Assembly: GCF_002803155.1 (NCBI RefSeq)
Contig: NZ_NNBP01000008.1
Location: forward strand, 62,001 to 126,000
Direction of reading: 5' to 3'
DNA: 64,000 bases
From: Streptomyces sp. CB02959
GTDB taxonomy: Bacteria; Actinomycetota; Actinomycetes; Streptomycetales; Streptomycetaceae
Shown here: one piece after another, positions 41,779-50,549 of the stretch
How the letters are laid out: every line of letters begins with the position of its first letter
Position numbering within the stretch: the stretch's first letter is position 1
Made by a program: the position numbers and the translations under genes
Notes under the pieces: model-generated
What the model saw: the letters and a program-made list of their open reading frames with translations, nothing else
Database searches by the model: none
Told to the model about the DNA's origin: nothing

Positions 41779-43137
41779 GTGGAGCCCGACCTGTTCACCG
41801 CCGCCGCGGAAGACCGTCAGGAGAAGGACCCGGCGGGGTCCCCTCTCGCCGTACGCATGCGCCCCCGCACCCTCGACGAAGTCGTCGGCCAGCAGCATCT
41901 GCTCAAGCCCGGCTCGCCGCTGCGGCGGCTGGTCGGCGAGGGCGCCGGCGGCCCGGCGGGGCCGTCGTCGGTGTTCCTGTGGGGGCCGCCCGGCATCGGC
42001 AAGACGACCCTGGCGTACGTCGTCAGCCAGGCGACCAACAAGCGCTTCGTCGAGCTCTCCGCGATCACGGCCGGCGTCAAGGAGGTCCGGGCGGTCATCG
42101 ACGGCGCCCGCCGCGCCTCGGGCGGCTACGGCAAGGACACCGTCCTCTTCCTCGACGAGATCCACCGCTTCAGCAAGGCCCAGCAGGACTCCCTGCTGCC
42201 CGCGGTGGAGAACCGCTGGGTGACGCTGATCGCCGCCACGACCGAGAACCCGTACTTCTCGGTGATCTCCCCGCTGCTCTCCCGCTCGCTGCTGCTGACC
42301 CTGGAACCGCTCACCGACGACGACCTGCGGGGCCTGCTGCACCGCGCGCTGACCGACGAGCGCGGGCTCGGCGGGGCGGTCACCCTGCCCGAGGACGCCG
42401 CAGCCCATCTGCTGCGGATCGCGGGTGGTGACGCCCGGCGGGCGCTGACGGCGCTGGAGGCGGGTGCGGGTTCCGCGCTGGCCAGGGGGGAGGGGGAGAT
42501 CTCCCTCCGGACGCTGGAGGAGGCGGTGGACCGTGCGGCGGTGAAGTACGACCGGGCCGGCGACCAGCACTACGACGTCGCCAGCGCCCTGATCAAGTCC
42601 ATCCGCGGCTCCGACGTCGATGCCGCGCTGCACTATCTGGCACGGATGATCGAGGCGGGGGAGGACCCGCGGTTCATCGCCCGCCGGCTGATGATCTCGG
42701 CCAGTGAGGACATCGGCCTGGCCGATCCGTCGGCGCTGCAGACCGCGGTGGCCGCCGCCCAGGCGGTGGCGCTGATCGGCTTCCCCGAGGCCCGGATCAC
42801 GCTGAGCCAGGCCACCATCGCGCTCGCCCTCGCCCCGAAGTCGAACGCCGCGTATCTGGCGATAGACGCGGCCCTGGCGGACGTCCGGGCCGGCAAGGCA
42901 GGGCCGGTGCCCCCGCATCTGCGCGACGGCCACTACCAGGGCGCCCAGAAGCTGGGCCACGGCCAGGGCTACCAGTACCCGCACGATGTGCCGGGCGGGA
43001 TCGCGGCCCAGCAGTACGCCCCGGACGCGGTGCACGGCACGCGCTACTACACCCCCACCCGGCACGGCACCGAGGCGCGCTACGCCGATGTCGCCGAGCG
43101 GGTCCGGGCCCGGTTGCGCGGCGAGCACGGCGACTGA
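41779..43137 (+). CDS. rarA: Replication-associated recombination protein A (RarA/MgsA)
   Basis: 452 residues, AAA+ ATPase of the clamp-loader-like RarA family, acting at stalled replication forks. N-terminal MRPRTLDEVVGQQHLL, Walker A GPPGIGKTTLAYVV, Walker B LFLDEIHRFSKAQQD, sensor 1 IAATTENPYFSV, arginine finger region LLSRSLLL, and the C-terminal tetramerisation part with DVDAALHYLARMIEAGEDPRFIARRL and the FPEARITLSQATIALALAPKSNA block. GTG start with no Shine-Dalgarno, consistent with a leaderless message from the DNA-damage promoter directly upstream. Confidence 0.95.
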   Translation: MEPDLFTAAAEDRQEKDPAGSPLAVRMRPRTLDEVVGQQHLLKPGSPLRRLVGEGAGGPAGPSSVFLWGPPGIGKTTLAYVVSQATNKRFVELSAITAGVKEVRAVIDGARRASGGYGKDTVLFLDEIHRFSKAQQDSLLPAVENRWVTLIAATTENPYFSVISPLLSRSLLLTLEPLTDDDLRGLLHRALTDERGLGGAVTLPEDAAAHLLRIAGGDARRALTALEAGAGSALARGEGEISLRTLEEAVDRAAVKYDRAGDQHYDVASALIKSIRGSDVDAALHYLARMIEAGEDPRFIARRLMISASEDIGLADPSALQTAVAAAQAVALIGFPEARITLSQATIALALAPKSNAAYLAIDAALADVRAGKAGPVPPHLRDGHYQGAQKLGHGQGYQYPHDVPGGIAAQQYAPDAVHGTRYYTPTRHGTEARYADVAERVRARLRGEHGD

Positions 43138-43170
43138 CCGGGGTGCGGCCGGCGGGGCCGCGGCGGCCGG

Positions 43171-44049
43171 TCAGGAGGCCGCGGCCTCGAAGAGCATGTG
43201 CATCGCCCGGCGCAGCTCGGCGACGTCGCGCACCGGCTCGGGGAAGTCGAAGCGGGCGTCGAAGGTCCGCCGGTCGCCGTCGGTGAAGCGGACCCGCAGC
43301 CCGAAGCGGTCCAGGCCCACCGGGACGGCGTGGTCCCGCAGTCCGCAGACCTCGTTGCGGTCGCCGAGCAGCGCGCACAGTCCGCGCACCTGCTCGGCGT
43401 GGGCCGCGTGCAGGTGCTGGAGCAGCTCCGCCTCGTGGGCGACCAGCGGGTCGGGTGCCGCGGCGGCGAACTCCTCCGGTTCGAAGGACTCCGCGCCCCA
43501 CAGGTCGTCCACCGCGCCCTCGCCGACCTCCAGGCGCAGCAGTGCCCAGGCGGGGCGCCCGTAGGCGCCCGGGGCCGGCTCTTCGGCCAGTGCCTCGCCG
43601 ACGCCCAGCAGCTCGCCGACCGGGTGCCGCTCGGCGAGCAGCATCGCGGCCCGGGCGCGCTGCTCGTTGCGCACGGGGGTGAGCCAGCCGGCCACCCAGG
43701 CGCGGCCGCGGATCCGATGGGGCACCGAAACCGGCGCCACATCCGTGATCTCCATCACGACCGGTAGGTCGTCGTCCTGGGCGTGCGCGGCCGCCCGGGC
43801 GGCCGCGGAGTCCCCAGGAGCCAGGAGCAGCACGTCTCCTTCGGCCGTCACGGTCCGGCAGACGGGCGCCGAGAGGCCGCTCTCGTCGGGATCCTCGACT
43901 CCGGGGATGTCCAGTGACGCCATAGCATGGGACTCGACGAGAGTTCGTACGCGCTCAGCCGCCGAGGGCCGCTGGGCGTCTTCCACGGGACGCGGCTGAC
44001 CCGTCCCGGTGCGGTCCGCGCCGGGCAGGTGGATCCCAGGTCGAAACAT
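43171..44049 (-). CDS. HugZ/DUF2470-like heme-utilisation protein, iron-regulated (predicted)
   Basis: 292 residues. The N-terminal half (about 45-170) has the pattern of a flavin-reductase/pyridoxamine oxidase-like split barrel (TVTAEGDVLLLAPGDSAAARAA, LPVVMEITDVAPV, RIRGRAWVAGWLTPV). The C-terminal about 90 residues are a DUF2470 domain (LLQHLHAAHAEQVRGLCALLG, FGLRVRFTDG, FDFPEPVRDVAELRRAMHML). This pairing is that of HugZ-type heme-binding and heme-degrading proteins. A near-consensus iron box 16 bases before the ATG supports a role in iron or heme metabolism. Start ATG five bases after GAGGAG. Confidence 0.82.
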   Translation of the reverse strand: MFRPGIHLPGADRTGTGQPRPVEDAQRPSAAERVRTLVESHAMASLDIPGVEDPDESGLSAPVCRTVTAEGDVLLLAPGDSAAARAAAHAQDDDLPVVMEITDVAPVSVPHRIRGRAWVAGWLTPVRNEQRARAAMLLAERHPVGELLGVGEALAEEPAPGAYGRPAWALLRLEVGEGAVDDLWGAESFEPEEFAAAAPDPLVAHEAELLQHLHAAHAEQVRGLCALLGDRNEVCGLRDHAVPVGLDRFGLRVRFTDGDRRTFDARFDFPEPVRDVAELRRAMHMLFEAAAS

Positions 44050-44064
44050 GCGTTCTCCTCGCGC

Positions 44065-44083
44065 TAAGGTAAGCCTCACCTAA
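44065..44083. promoter_or_regulatory. Iron box (DmdR1/IdeR operator) between HugZ-like gene and rpsD
   Basis: Read on the minus strand the site is TTAGGTGAGGCTTACCTTA, matching 16 of 19 positions of the IdeR/DmdR consensus TTAGGTTAGGCTAACCTAA. It lies 16 bases from the HugZ-like start and 23 from the rpsD start in a 56-base gap. Confidence 0.8.
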
Positions 44084-44105
44084 CTTACATGGAGGAACGT
44101 TCCAC

Positions 44106-44717
44106 GTGAACCAGTCGCGTCCCAAGGTCAAGAAGTCCCGTGCGCTCGGCATCGCGCTGACGCCGAAGGCCGTCAAGTACTTCGAGGCCCGTCCCTACCC
44201 GCCCGGCGAGCACGGCCGTGGCCGCAAGCAGAGCAGTGACTACAAGGTCCGACTGCTGGAGAAGCAGCGTCTGCGCGCCCAGTACGACATCAGCGAGCGC
44301 CAGATGGCTCGTGCCTACGACCGCGCTCGGAAGGTCGAAGGCAAGACGGGCGAGGCCCTGATCATCGAGCTTGAGCGCCGTCTGGACGCGCTCGTCCTGC
44401 GTTCGGGCCTGGCCCGGACGATCTACCAGGCCCGCCAGATGGTGGTCCACGGCCACATCTCGGTCAACGACCGCAAGGTCGACAAGCCGTCCTTCCGCGT
44501 CCGCCCCGGCGACGTGGTGATGGTCCGCGAGCGCAGCCGCGACAAGCACCCCTTCCAGGTGGCCCGTGAGGGTGGCTACGCCCCCGACGGCGAGACCCCG
44601 CGCTACCTGGAGGTCAACCTCCAGGCCCTGGCGTTCCGCCTGGACCGGGACCCCAACCGCAAGGAGATCCCGGTGATCTGCGACGAGCAGCTCGTCGTCG
44701 AGTACTACGCCCGCTGA
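44106..44717 (+). CDS. rpsD: 30S ribosomal protein S4
   Basis: 203 residues. The S4 RNA-binding domain is plain: RLDALVLRSGLARTIYQARQMVVHGHISVNDRKVDKPSF. The N-terminal region (MNQSRPKVKKSRALGIALTPKAVKYFEARPYPPGEHGRGRK) has no C-x2-C type zinc ligands, so it is the zinc-free form. S4 nucleates 30S assembly and can repress its own synthesis. Here rpsD stands alone, away from the S13-S11-RpoA operon, as usual in streptomycetes. GTG start after GGAGGAACG. Its promoter must overlap the neighbouring iron box or the HugZ-like gene. Confidence 0.98.
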   Translation: MNQSRPKVKKSRALGIALTPKAVKYFEARPYPPGEHGRGRKQSSDYKVRLLEKQRLRAQYDISERQMARAYDRARKVEGKTGEALIIELERRLDALVLRSGLARTIYQARQMVVHGHISVNDRKVDKPSFRVRPGDVVMVRERSRDKHPFQVAREGGYAPDGETPRYLEVNLQALAFRLDRDPNRKEIPVICDEQLVVEYYAR

Positions 44718-44738
44718 TCCACCCGGCAGGCGCACCGC

Positions 44739-46928
44739 TCAGCCCGCCGACTCCCCTCCGCTCGCGGACGGGGAGGCGGCGGGCCGGTGCGGAGCCGGCG
44801 CGGTGATCCGCAGCTCCCCGCGCGGGCCCGGTACGCCGTCCGCGGGCTTGAGGATCCGTGCGACCGCCGCGTCCAGGTCCAGTTGCCCGCCGGCCCGCAG
44901 GCAGTGCTCGTAGCGCGCCGCGCCCAGCCGTTCCCGGGCCTGCCGCTCGCACAGCGCGTGCGGCTGGTTGAAATGGCGCGAGCCGAACAGCGGAAGCCCC
45001 ACCGAGGGCCAGATCCGCCCCGCCGCGCCCTGCAGCACCGCCGCCTCCTCCACGTCGCCCTCGCTCAGCGTGACCAGGGCCAGCAGCTCGATCGCCAGCA
45101 CCGCGCCCAGCAGGTCGTGGAAGGAATGGTCGATCGCCAGCGCCTCCTCCAGCAGCGCTCGGGCCCGGCCGCCGTCCCCGCGCGACCACGCCGCGAAGCC
45201 CAGTACGAACAGGGCGTACGCCAGCGTCCAGCGCTCCCCGTGGTCCCCGCACACCTCCCGGACGTCCTCGCACAGCCGCACCGCGTCGTCCAGCTCGCCC
45301 TGGAAGGCCACCGCCAGCGCCAGTTCGACCTGCCCCATCAGCACGTTGCTGTTGAGCTCGCCGATCTCGCGGTAGTGGTGCAGCGCCCCGCGCAGCAGTG
45401 TCTCGGCGCGGGGCATGTCGTCGCAGACCAGCGCCAGGCAGCCGGTGCGGTGCAGCGCGTACGCGGCGGCCGTGGCGTTGCCGGTCCGCTCGGCCTCCTC
45501 GCGGCACTCCTGGAGCATCCCCAGCGCCCCCACCGTGTCGCCCTGGAGCACCGCCACGTAGCCCGCCACCCACAGTGCCTTCAGCCGGGCCTCCTCGTGG
45601 CCGCCGTCCAGCTCCAGTGCCCGGTCGAGCCAGTGCCGGCCCTCCGACAGGCGTCCGCAGCCCACCCAGTAGAACCACAGCGTGCCGGCCAGGTACTGGC
45701 CGAGGTGGGTGTCCCGGGGGCTTTCCAGGCTGTGCTCCAGCGCCACCCGCAGATTGGGCAGCTCGGCGTCGATCCGGGCCGCGATCTCGGCCTGCCGGGG
45801 ACTGAACCAGTCCAGCTCGCACCAGGTCGCGAGCCCCAGGTACCAGTCGCGGTGCCGCCGCCGCAGCCGTTCGCCGTCCCCCGTCGCCGCCAGCCAGTCC
45901 GCGCCGTATGCCCGTACGGTGTCCAGCATCCGGTAGCGCACCCCGGCCGCGGTCTCCTCCCGGACGAGTACCGACTGGGCGACCAACTCCCCGATGACGT
46001 CGAGGAGTTCCTCGACGGGCAGGTCCGGTCCCGAGCAGACGTACTCGGCCGCCTCCAGGTCGAACTGCCCGGCGAACACCGACAGTCGGGCCCACAGCAG
46101 CCGCTCGTCGGAGGTGCACAGCTCGTGGCTCCAGCCGATCGCGGTGCGCAGCGTCCGGTGGCGCACCGGCGCCCCGCGGACGGTGCCGGCCAGCAGCCGG
46201 AAGCGGTCGTCGAGCCGGTGCAGCACCTGTTCCAGGGAGAGCGCCCGCAGCCGCCCGGCGGCCAGTTCCAGCGCCAGCGGGATGCCGTCCAGGCGGTGGC
46301 ACAGCTCGGTGACGGCCGGCTCGTTGCCGGGCCCGACGGTGAAACCGGGCAGCACGGCGGCGGCCCGGTCGGCGAACAGCGCGGCGGCGTCGGCATCGCC
46401 CATCGGGGGCACCGGCAGCGTCTGCTCGCCGGGCAGGTCCAGCGGCCGGCGCCCGGCTGCCAGTACGCGCAGCCGGGGGGCGCGCCGCAGCAGTTCGGCG
46501 GTCAACTCGGCGCAGTCGTCGACCAGGTGCTCGTAGCCGTCGAGGACGAGCAGCAGTTCGCGGTCGGCGAGGTGGGCGCCGAGCGCCGTGCGCACCGGCC
46601 GACCGGAGTGGTCGGCCAGCGCCAGGGCCTCGGCGACCGCGTGGTCCAGCAGGTGCCCCTCGTGCAGCGCGGACACCTCGACCAGCCACACCCCGTCGCA
46701 GAAGCGATCCTGCAAGATCGCTGCGCTGTACCGGGCGAGCCGGGACTTCCCCACGCCGCCCAGGCCGATGAGGGTGACGAGGCGGTCGGCTGACAGGTGC
46801 CGGTCGAGCGCGGCGAGTTCGTCCGCGCGGCCGACGAAGCGGTTCAGCTCCGCGGGGAGGTTCCCGCGGGCCCGCGGGCGGGCGGAGGAGCGGCGGGAGG
46901 CGGGACCAGGGCGCGTGAGGCGTCGCAT
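44739..46928 (-). CDS. STAND-type NTPase with TPR-like C-terminus, no DNA-binding domain
   Basis: 729 residues. Signal-transduction NTPase: NLPAELNRFVGRADELAAL, Walker A LIGLGGVGKSRLARY, Walker B ELLLVLDGYEHLVDDC, RRPLDLPGEQTLPVPPM, GIPLALELAAGRLRAL and the winged part with LRTAIGWSHELC. The C-terminal 350 residues are helical repeats (ARLKALWVAGYVAVLQGDTVGAL, AYALHRTGCLAL). It closely follows the ATPase part of LuxR/AfsR-like regulators but ends before where a LuxR helix-turn-helix would begin, and none is found at the N-terminus. It may signal through a partner. Start ATG at MRRLTRPG. A TTG 13 codons earlier is possible. Convergent with rpsD. Confidence 0.88.
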   Translation of the reverse strand: MRRLTRPGPASRRSSARPRARGNLPAELNRFVGRADELAALDRHLSADRLVTLIGLGGVGKSRLARYSAAILQDRFCDGVWLVEVSALHEGHLLDHAVAEALALADHSGRPVRTALGAHLADRELLLVLDGYEHLVDDCAELTAELLRRAPRLRVLAAGRRPLDLPGEQTLPVPPMGDADAAALFADRAAAVLPGFTVGPGNEPAVTELCHRLDGIPLALELAAGRLRALSLEQVLHRLDDRFRLLAGTVRGAPVRHRTLRTAIGWSHELCTSDERLLWARLSVFAGQFDLEAAEYVCSGPDLPVEELLDVIGELVAQSVLVREETAAGVRYRMLDTVRAYGADWLAATGDGERLRRRHRDWYLGLATWCELDWFSPRQAEIAARIDAELPNLRVALEHSLESPRDTHLGQYLAGTLWFYWVGCGRLSEGRHWLDRALELDGGHEEARLKALWVAGYVAVLQGDTVGALGMLQECREEAERTGNATAAAYALHRTGCLALVCDDMPRAETLLRGALHHYREIGELNSNVLMGQVELALAVAFQGELDDAVRLCEDVREVCGDHGERWTLAYALFVLGFAAWSRGDGGRARALLEEALAIDHSFHDLLGAVLAIELLALVTLSEGDVEEAAVLQGAAGRIWPSVGLPLFGSRHFNQPHALCERQARERLGAARYEHCLRAGGQLDLDAAVARILKPADGVPGPRGELRITAPAPHRPAASPSASGGESAG

Positions 46929-47099
46929 GGCACACGGAGCGTACTCGTGGCGATGCGGACCGTACAATCACCCCTTCCGGTGGCCGGACGGGACGGGGAA
47001 CACGGTACGGACGGACAGTCACGGCGCGATAAGGTCAAGGTTGCCGTTCGAGCAGGACGAGACCAGACCAGAGCAGACCAGTCGGAGAGTGGTGCCAGC

Positions 47100-47531
47100 G
47101 TGTCCGGTGGAGAGGTGGCCGGGATCCTCGTGGCCGTCTTCTGGGCGATCCTCGTGTCGTTCCTCGCCCTCGTGCTGGTGAGGCTCGCACAGACCCTCAA
47201 GGCGACCACCAAGATGGTGACCGAGGTGTCCGAGCAGGCCGTTCCGCTTCTCGCCGACGCGTCCGCGACCGTCCGCTCCGCGCACACCCAGCTCGCCCGC
47301 GTCGACGCCATCGCCGCCGACGTCCAAGAGGTCACCGCCAACGCCTCCGCGCTCTCCTCGACCGTCTCCACCGCCTTCGGCGGGCCGTTGGTCAAGGTCG
47401 CCGCGTTCGGCTACGGCGTACGGCGTGCGATCGGCAAGAAGGGCCTGCCCGAGCCGGACCGCACCGTCGTCGGCCGCACCCTGCCCGGCGCCCGCCGCGG
47501 CGGGCGCCGCTCCCGTCGCTCCAAGGACTGA
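47100..47531 (+). CDS. DUF948 membrane protein
   Basis: 143 residues. One N-terminal membrane helix (VAGILVAVFWAILVSFLALVLVRLAQTL) followed by a helical heptad-like stretch (KMVTEVSEQAVPLLADASATVRSAHTQLARVDAIAADVQEV) and a basic tail. This is the DUF948 pattern, possibly an envelope scaffold. GTG start at VSGGEVAG. Lies in a likely operon with the next small membrane-protein gene and alaS (9 bases, then one-base overlap), an arrangement conserved in streptomycetes. Confidence 0.85.
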   Translation: MSGGEVAGILVAVFWAILVSFLALVLVRLAQTLKATTKMVTEVSEQAVPLLADASATVRSAHTQLARVDAIAADVQEVTANASALSSTVSTAFGGPLVKVAAFGYGVRRAIGKKGLPEPDRTVVGRTLPGARRGGRRSRRSKD

Positions 47532-47539
47532 TCACCGCG

Positions 47540-47875
47540 ATGTTCCGCCGCGCATTCTGGTTCACCACCGGCGCCGCCGCCGGGGTGTGGGCCACCAACA
47601 AGGTCCACCAAAAGCTGCGCAAGCTGCAGCCCGACAGCCTCGCCGCGCAGGCCGCGGACAAGGCCGTCGAGACCGGACACCGGCTGCGTCAATTTGCATT
47701 GGACGTACGGGCCGGAATGGCGGACCGTGAAGAGCAACTGCACGACGCCCTCGGGCTCGCGGAGCCCACCGAGGCGCGTGAGCTGCCCGCACCGCGTCGT
47801 GCGGTGCTCGAAACGTCGTACCGAACCACGAGAACACCCGGGCTGACCGGACCCACCGGAAAAGAGGACCACTGA
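47540..47875 (+). CDS. Small membrane protein (DUF6167-like) upstream of alaS
   Basis: 111 residues. Begins MFRRAFWFTTGAAAGVWATNKV (a short Gly/Ala-rich membrane segment), then KLRKLQPDSLAAQAADKAVETGHRLRQFALDVRAGM, an amphipathic helical region, and a Pro/Thr tail. I recognise it as the conserved small protein found before alaS in streptomycetes. The Pfam name is from memory. The stop overlaps the alaS start (TGATG). Function unknown. Confidence 0.75.
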   Translation: MFRRAFWFTTGAAAGVWATNKVHQKLRKLQPDSLAAQAADKAVETGHRLRQFALDVRAGMADREEQLHDALGLAEPTEARELPAPRRAVLETSYRTTRTPGLTGPTGKEDH

Positions 47876-50544
47876 TGGAGTCGGCTGAAATCCGCCGCCG
47901 CTGGCTGCGCTTCTTCGAAGAGCGCGGGCACACCGTCGTGCCGTCGGCGTCGCTTATCGCGGACGACCCGACGCTGCTGCTGGTTCCGGCGGGCATGGTC
48001 CCCTTCAAGCCGTACTTCCTCGGCGAGGTCAAGGCCCCCTTCAAGACCGCCACCAGCGTGCAGAAGTGCGTCCGGACGCCGGACATCGAGGAGGTCGGCA
48101 AGACCACCCGGCACGGCACGTTCTTCCAGATGTGCGGCAACTTCTCCTTCGGCGACTACTTCAAGGAAGGCGCCATCAAGTACGCCTGGGAGTTGCTGAC
48201 GACTCCCGTGGCGGAGGGCGGCTACGGCCTGGAGCCCGAGAAGCTCTGGATCACCGTCTACCTGGACGACGACGAGGCCGAGCGCATCTGGCACGAGGTC
48301 GTCGGGGTGCCCAAGGAGCGCATCCAGCGCCTGGGCAAGAAGGAGAACTACTGGTCCATGGGCGTACCGGGCCCGTGCGGCCCGTGCTCGGAGATCAACT
48401 ACGACCGGGGTCCCGCCTTCGGCGTCGAGGGCGGCCCGGCCGTCAACGACGAGCGCTACGTGGAGATCTGGAACCTGGTCTTCATGCAGTACGAGCGCGG
48501 CGCGGGCATCGGCAAGGAGGACTTCGAGATCCTCGGGGAACTGCCGTCGAAGAACATCGACACCGGCCTCGGTCTCGAACGCCTCGCCATGATCCTGCAA
48601 GGCGTCCAGAACATGTACGAGACCGACACCCTCCGGGTGGTCATCGACAAGGCCGGTGAGCTGACCGGCGTCCGCTACGGCGCCGCCGACGACTCCGACG
48701 TCTCGCTGCGCGTGGTCGCCGACCACATGCGCACCTCGACGATGCTCATCGGCGACGGCGTCACCCCCGGCAACGAGGGCCGCGGCTACGTCCTGCGCCG
48801 CATCATGCGCCGCGCCATCCGCAACATGCGGCTGCTGGGCGCCACCGGCCCGGTCGTCGCCGACCTGCTCGACGTGGTCATCCGGGCGATGGGCCAGCAG
48901 TACCCGGAGCTCCTGGAGGACCGCAAGCGGATCGAGACGGTCGCCCTCGCCGAGGAGGTCGCCTTCCTCAAGACCCTCAAGGCCGGCACCAACATCCTCG
49001 ACACCGCCGTCACCGACACCAAGGCCGCCGGCGGCACGGTGCTCCCCGGCGACAAGGCGTTCCTGCTCCACGACACCTGGGGCTTCCCGATCGACCTCAC
49101 CCTCGAAATGGCCGCCGAGCAGGGCCTGTCGGTGGACGAGGACGGCTTCCGCCGCCTGATGAAGGAGCAGCGGGAGCGCGCCAAGGCCGACGCCCAGGCC
49201 AAGAAGCACGGCCACGCCGACATGTCGGCGTACCGCGAGATCGCCGACAAGTCCGGCTCCTCGGTCTTCACCGGCTACACCGACACCGAGGGCGAGTCCA
49301 CCGTCGCCGGCCTCGTGGTCAACGGCGTCTCGGCCCCGGCCGCCCACGAGGGCGACGAGGTCGAGGTCGTGCTGGACCGCACCCCGTTCTACGCCGAGGG
49401 CGGCGGCCAGCTCGCCGACACCGGCCGCATCAAGCTGGACAACGGCGCCGTCATCGAGGTCCGCGACGTCCAGCAGCCGGTCCCCGGCGTCATCGTCCAC
49501 AAGGGCGTGGTGCAGGTCGGCGAGGTGCTGCTCGGCTCCGCCGCGTACGCCGCCATCGACATCCAGCGCCGCCGGGCCATCGCCCGTGCCCACAGCGCCA
49601 CCCACCTCACCCACCAGGCGCTGCGCGACGCCCTGGGCCCGACGGCCGCCCAGGCCGGTTCGGAGAACTCCCCGGGCCGCTTCCGCTTCGACTTCGGTTC
49701 GCCGGCCGCCGTGCCGGGCTCGGTCCTCACCGACGTCGAGCAGAAGATCAACGACGTGCTGGCCCGTGAGCTCGACGTGCACGCCGAGGTCATGAGCATG
49801 GACGAGGCCAAGAAGCAGGGCGCCATCGCCGAGTTCGGCGAGAAGTACGGCGAGCGGGTCCGCGTGGTCACCATCGGCGACTTCTCCAAGGAGCTGTGCG
49901 GCGGTACGCACGTCCACAACACCGCGCAGCTGGGCCTGGTGAAGCTGCTCGGCGAGTCCTCCATCGGCTCCGGTGTGCGCCGCGTCGAGGCGCTGGTCGG
50001 CGTGGACGCCTACCGCTTCCTGGCGCGTGAGCACACCGTCGTCTCGCAGCTCACCGAGCTGGTCAAGGGGCGTCCGGAGGAGCTGCCGGAGAAGATCTCC
50101 GGTGTCCTGGCCAAGCTGAAGGACGCGGAGAAGGAGATCGAGAAGTTCCGCGCGGAGAAGGTCCTGCAGGCCGCGGCCGGGCTGGCCGGGGGCGCCAAGG
50201 ACGTCCGCGGCGTGGCCCTGGTCTCCGCTCAGGTCCAGGACGGCACCGGCGCCGACGACCTGCGCAAGCTGGTCCTCGACGTGCGCGGCCGGATCCAGGG
50301 CGACCGCCCCGCCGTGGTGGCCCTCTTCACCGTGGCGGGCGGCCGCCCGCTGACCGTCATCGCGACCAACGAGGCCGCCCGCGAGCGCGGCATCAAGGCC
50401 GGCGACCTGGTCCGCACCGCCGCCAAGACGCTCGGCGGCGGGGGCGGCGGCAAGCCGGACGTCGCCCAGGGCGGTGGCCAGAACGCCGCCGCGGTGCCCG
50501 AGGCCATCGAGGCCGTCGAGCGCCTCGTGGTCGAGGCGGCCTGA
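47875..50544 (+). CDS. alaS: Alanyl-tRNA synthetase
   Basis: 889 residues, class II. Catalytic core begins SAEIRRRWLRFFEERGHTVV with FFQMCGNFSFGDYFKEGAI. Editing domain with HSATHLTHQALRDAL (zinc ligands H-x3-H) and GDFSKELCGGTHVHNTAQLG (C-x3-H). C-terminal oligomerisation (C-Ala) domain has coiled coil KLKDAEKEIEKFRAEKVL and a Gly-rich GGGGGGKPDVAQGGG segment. Full length with all expected domains. ATG overlaps the stop of the preceding small gene. Confidence 0.98.
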   Translation: MESAEIRRRWLRFFEERGHTVVPSASLIADDPTLLLVPAGMVPFKPYFLGEVKAPFKTATSVQKCVRTPDIEEVGKTTRHGTFFQMCGNFSFGDYFKEGAIKYAWELLTTPVAEGGYGLEPEKLWITVYLDDDEAERIWHEVVGVPKERIQRLGKKENYWSMGVPGPCGPCSEINYDRGPAFGVEGGPAVNDERYVEIWNLVFMQYERGAGIGKEDFEILGELPSKNIDTGLGLERLAMILQGVQNMYETDTLRVVIDKAGELTGVRYGAADDSDVSLRVVADHMRTSTMLIGDGVTPGNEGRGYVLRRIMRRAIRNMRLLGATGPVVADLLDVVIRAMGQQYPELLEDRKRIETVALAEEVAFLKTLKAGTNILDTAVTDTKAAGGTVLPGDKAFLLHDTWGFPIDLTLEMAAEQGLSVDEDGFRRLMKEQRERAKADAQAKKHGHADMSAYREIADKSGSSVFTGYTDTEGESTVAGLVVNGVSAPAAHEGDEVEVVLDRTPFYAEGGGQLADTGRIKLDNGAVIEVRDVQQPVPGVIVHKGVVQVGEVLLGSAAYAAIDIQRRRAIARAHSATHLTHQALRDALGPTAAQAGSENSPGRFRFDFGSPAAVPGSVLTDVEQKINDVLARELDVHAEVMSMDEAKKQGAIAEFGEKYGERVRVVTIGDFSKELCGGTHVHNTAQLGLVKLLGESSIGSGVRRVEALVGVDAYRFLAREHTVVSQLTELVKGRPEELPEKISGVLAKLKDAEKEIEKFRAEKVLQAAAGLAGGAKDVRGVALVSAQVQDGTGADDLRKLVLDVRGRIQGDRPAVVALFTVAGGRPLTVIATNEAARERGIKAGDLVRTAAKTLGGGGGGKPDVAQGGGQNAAAVPEAIEAVERLVVEAA

Positions 50545-50549
50545 CCGAC

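Noticed and set aside
44091..44105. GGAACGTTCC before rpsD as a LexA (SOS) box
   Set aside because: The actinobacterial LexA box needs CGAAC-N4-GTTCG. Here the half-sites abut without spacer, and the palindrome follows the rpsD Shine-Dalgarno.
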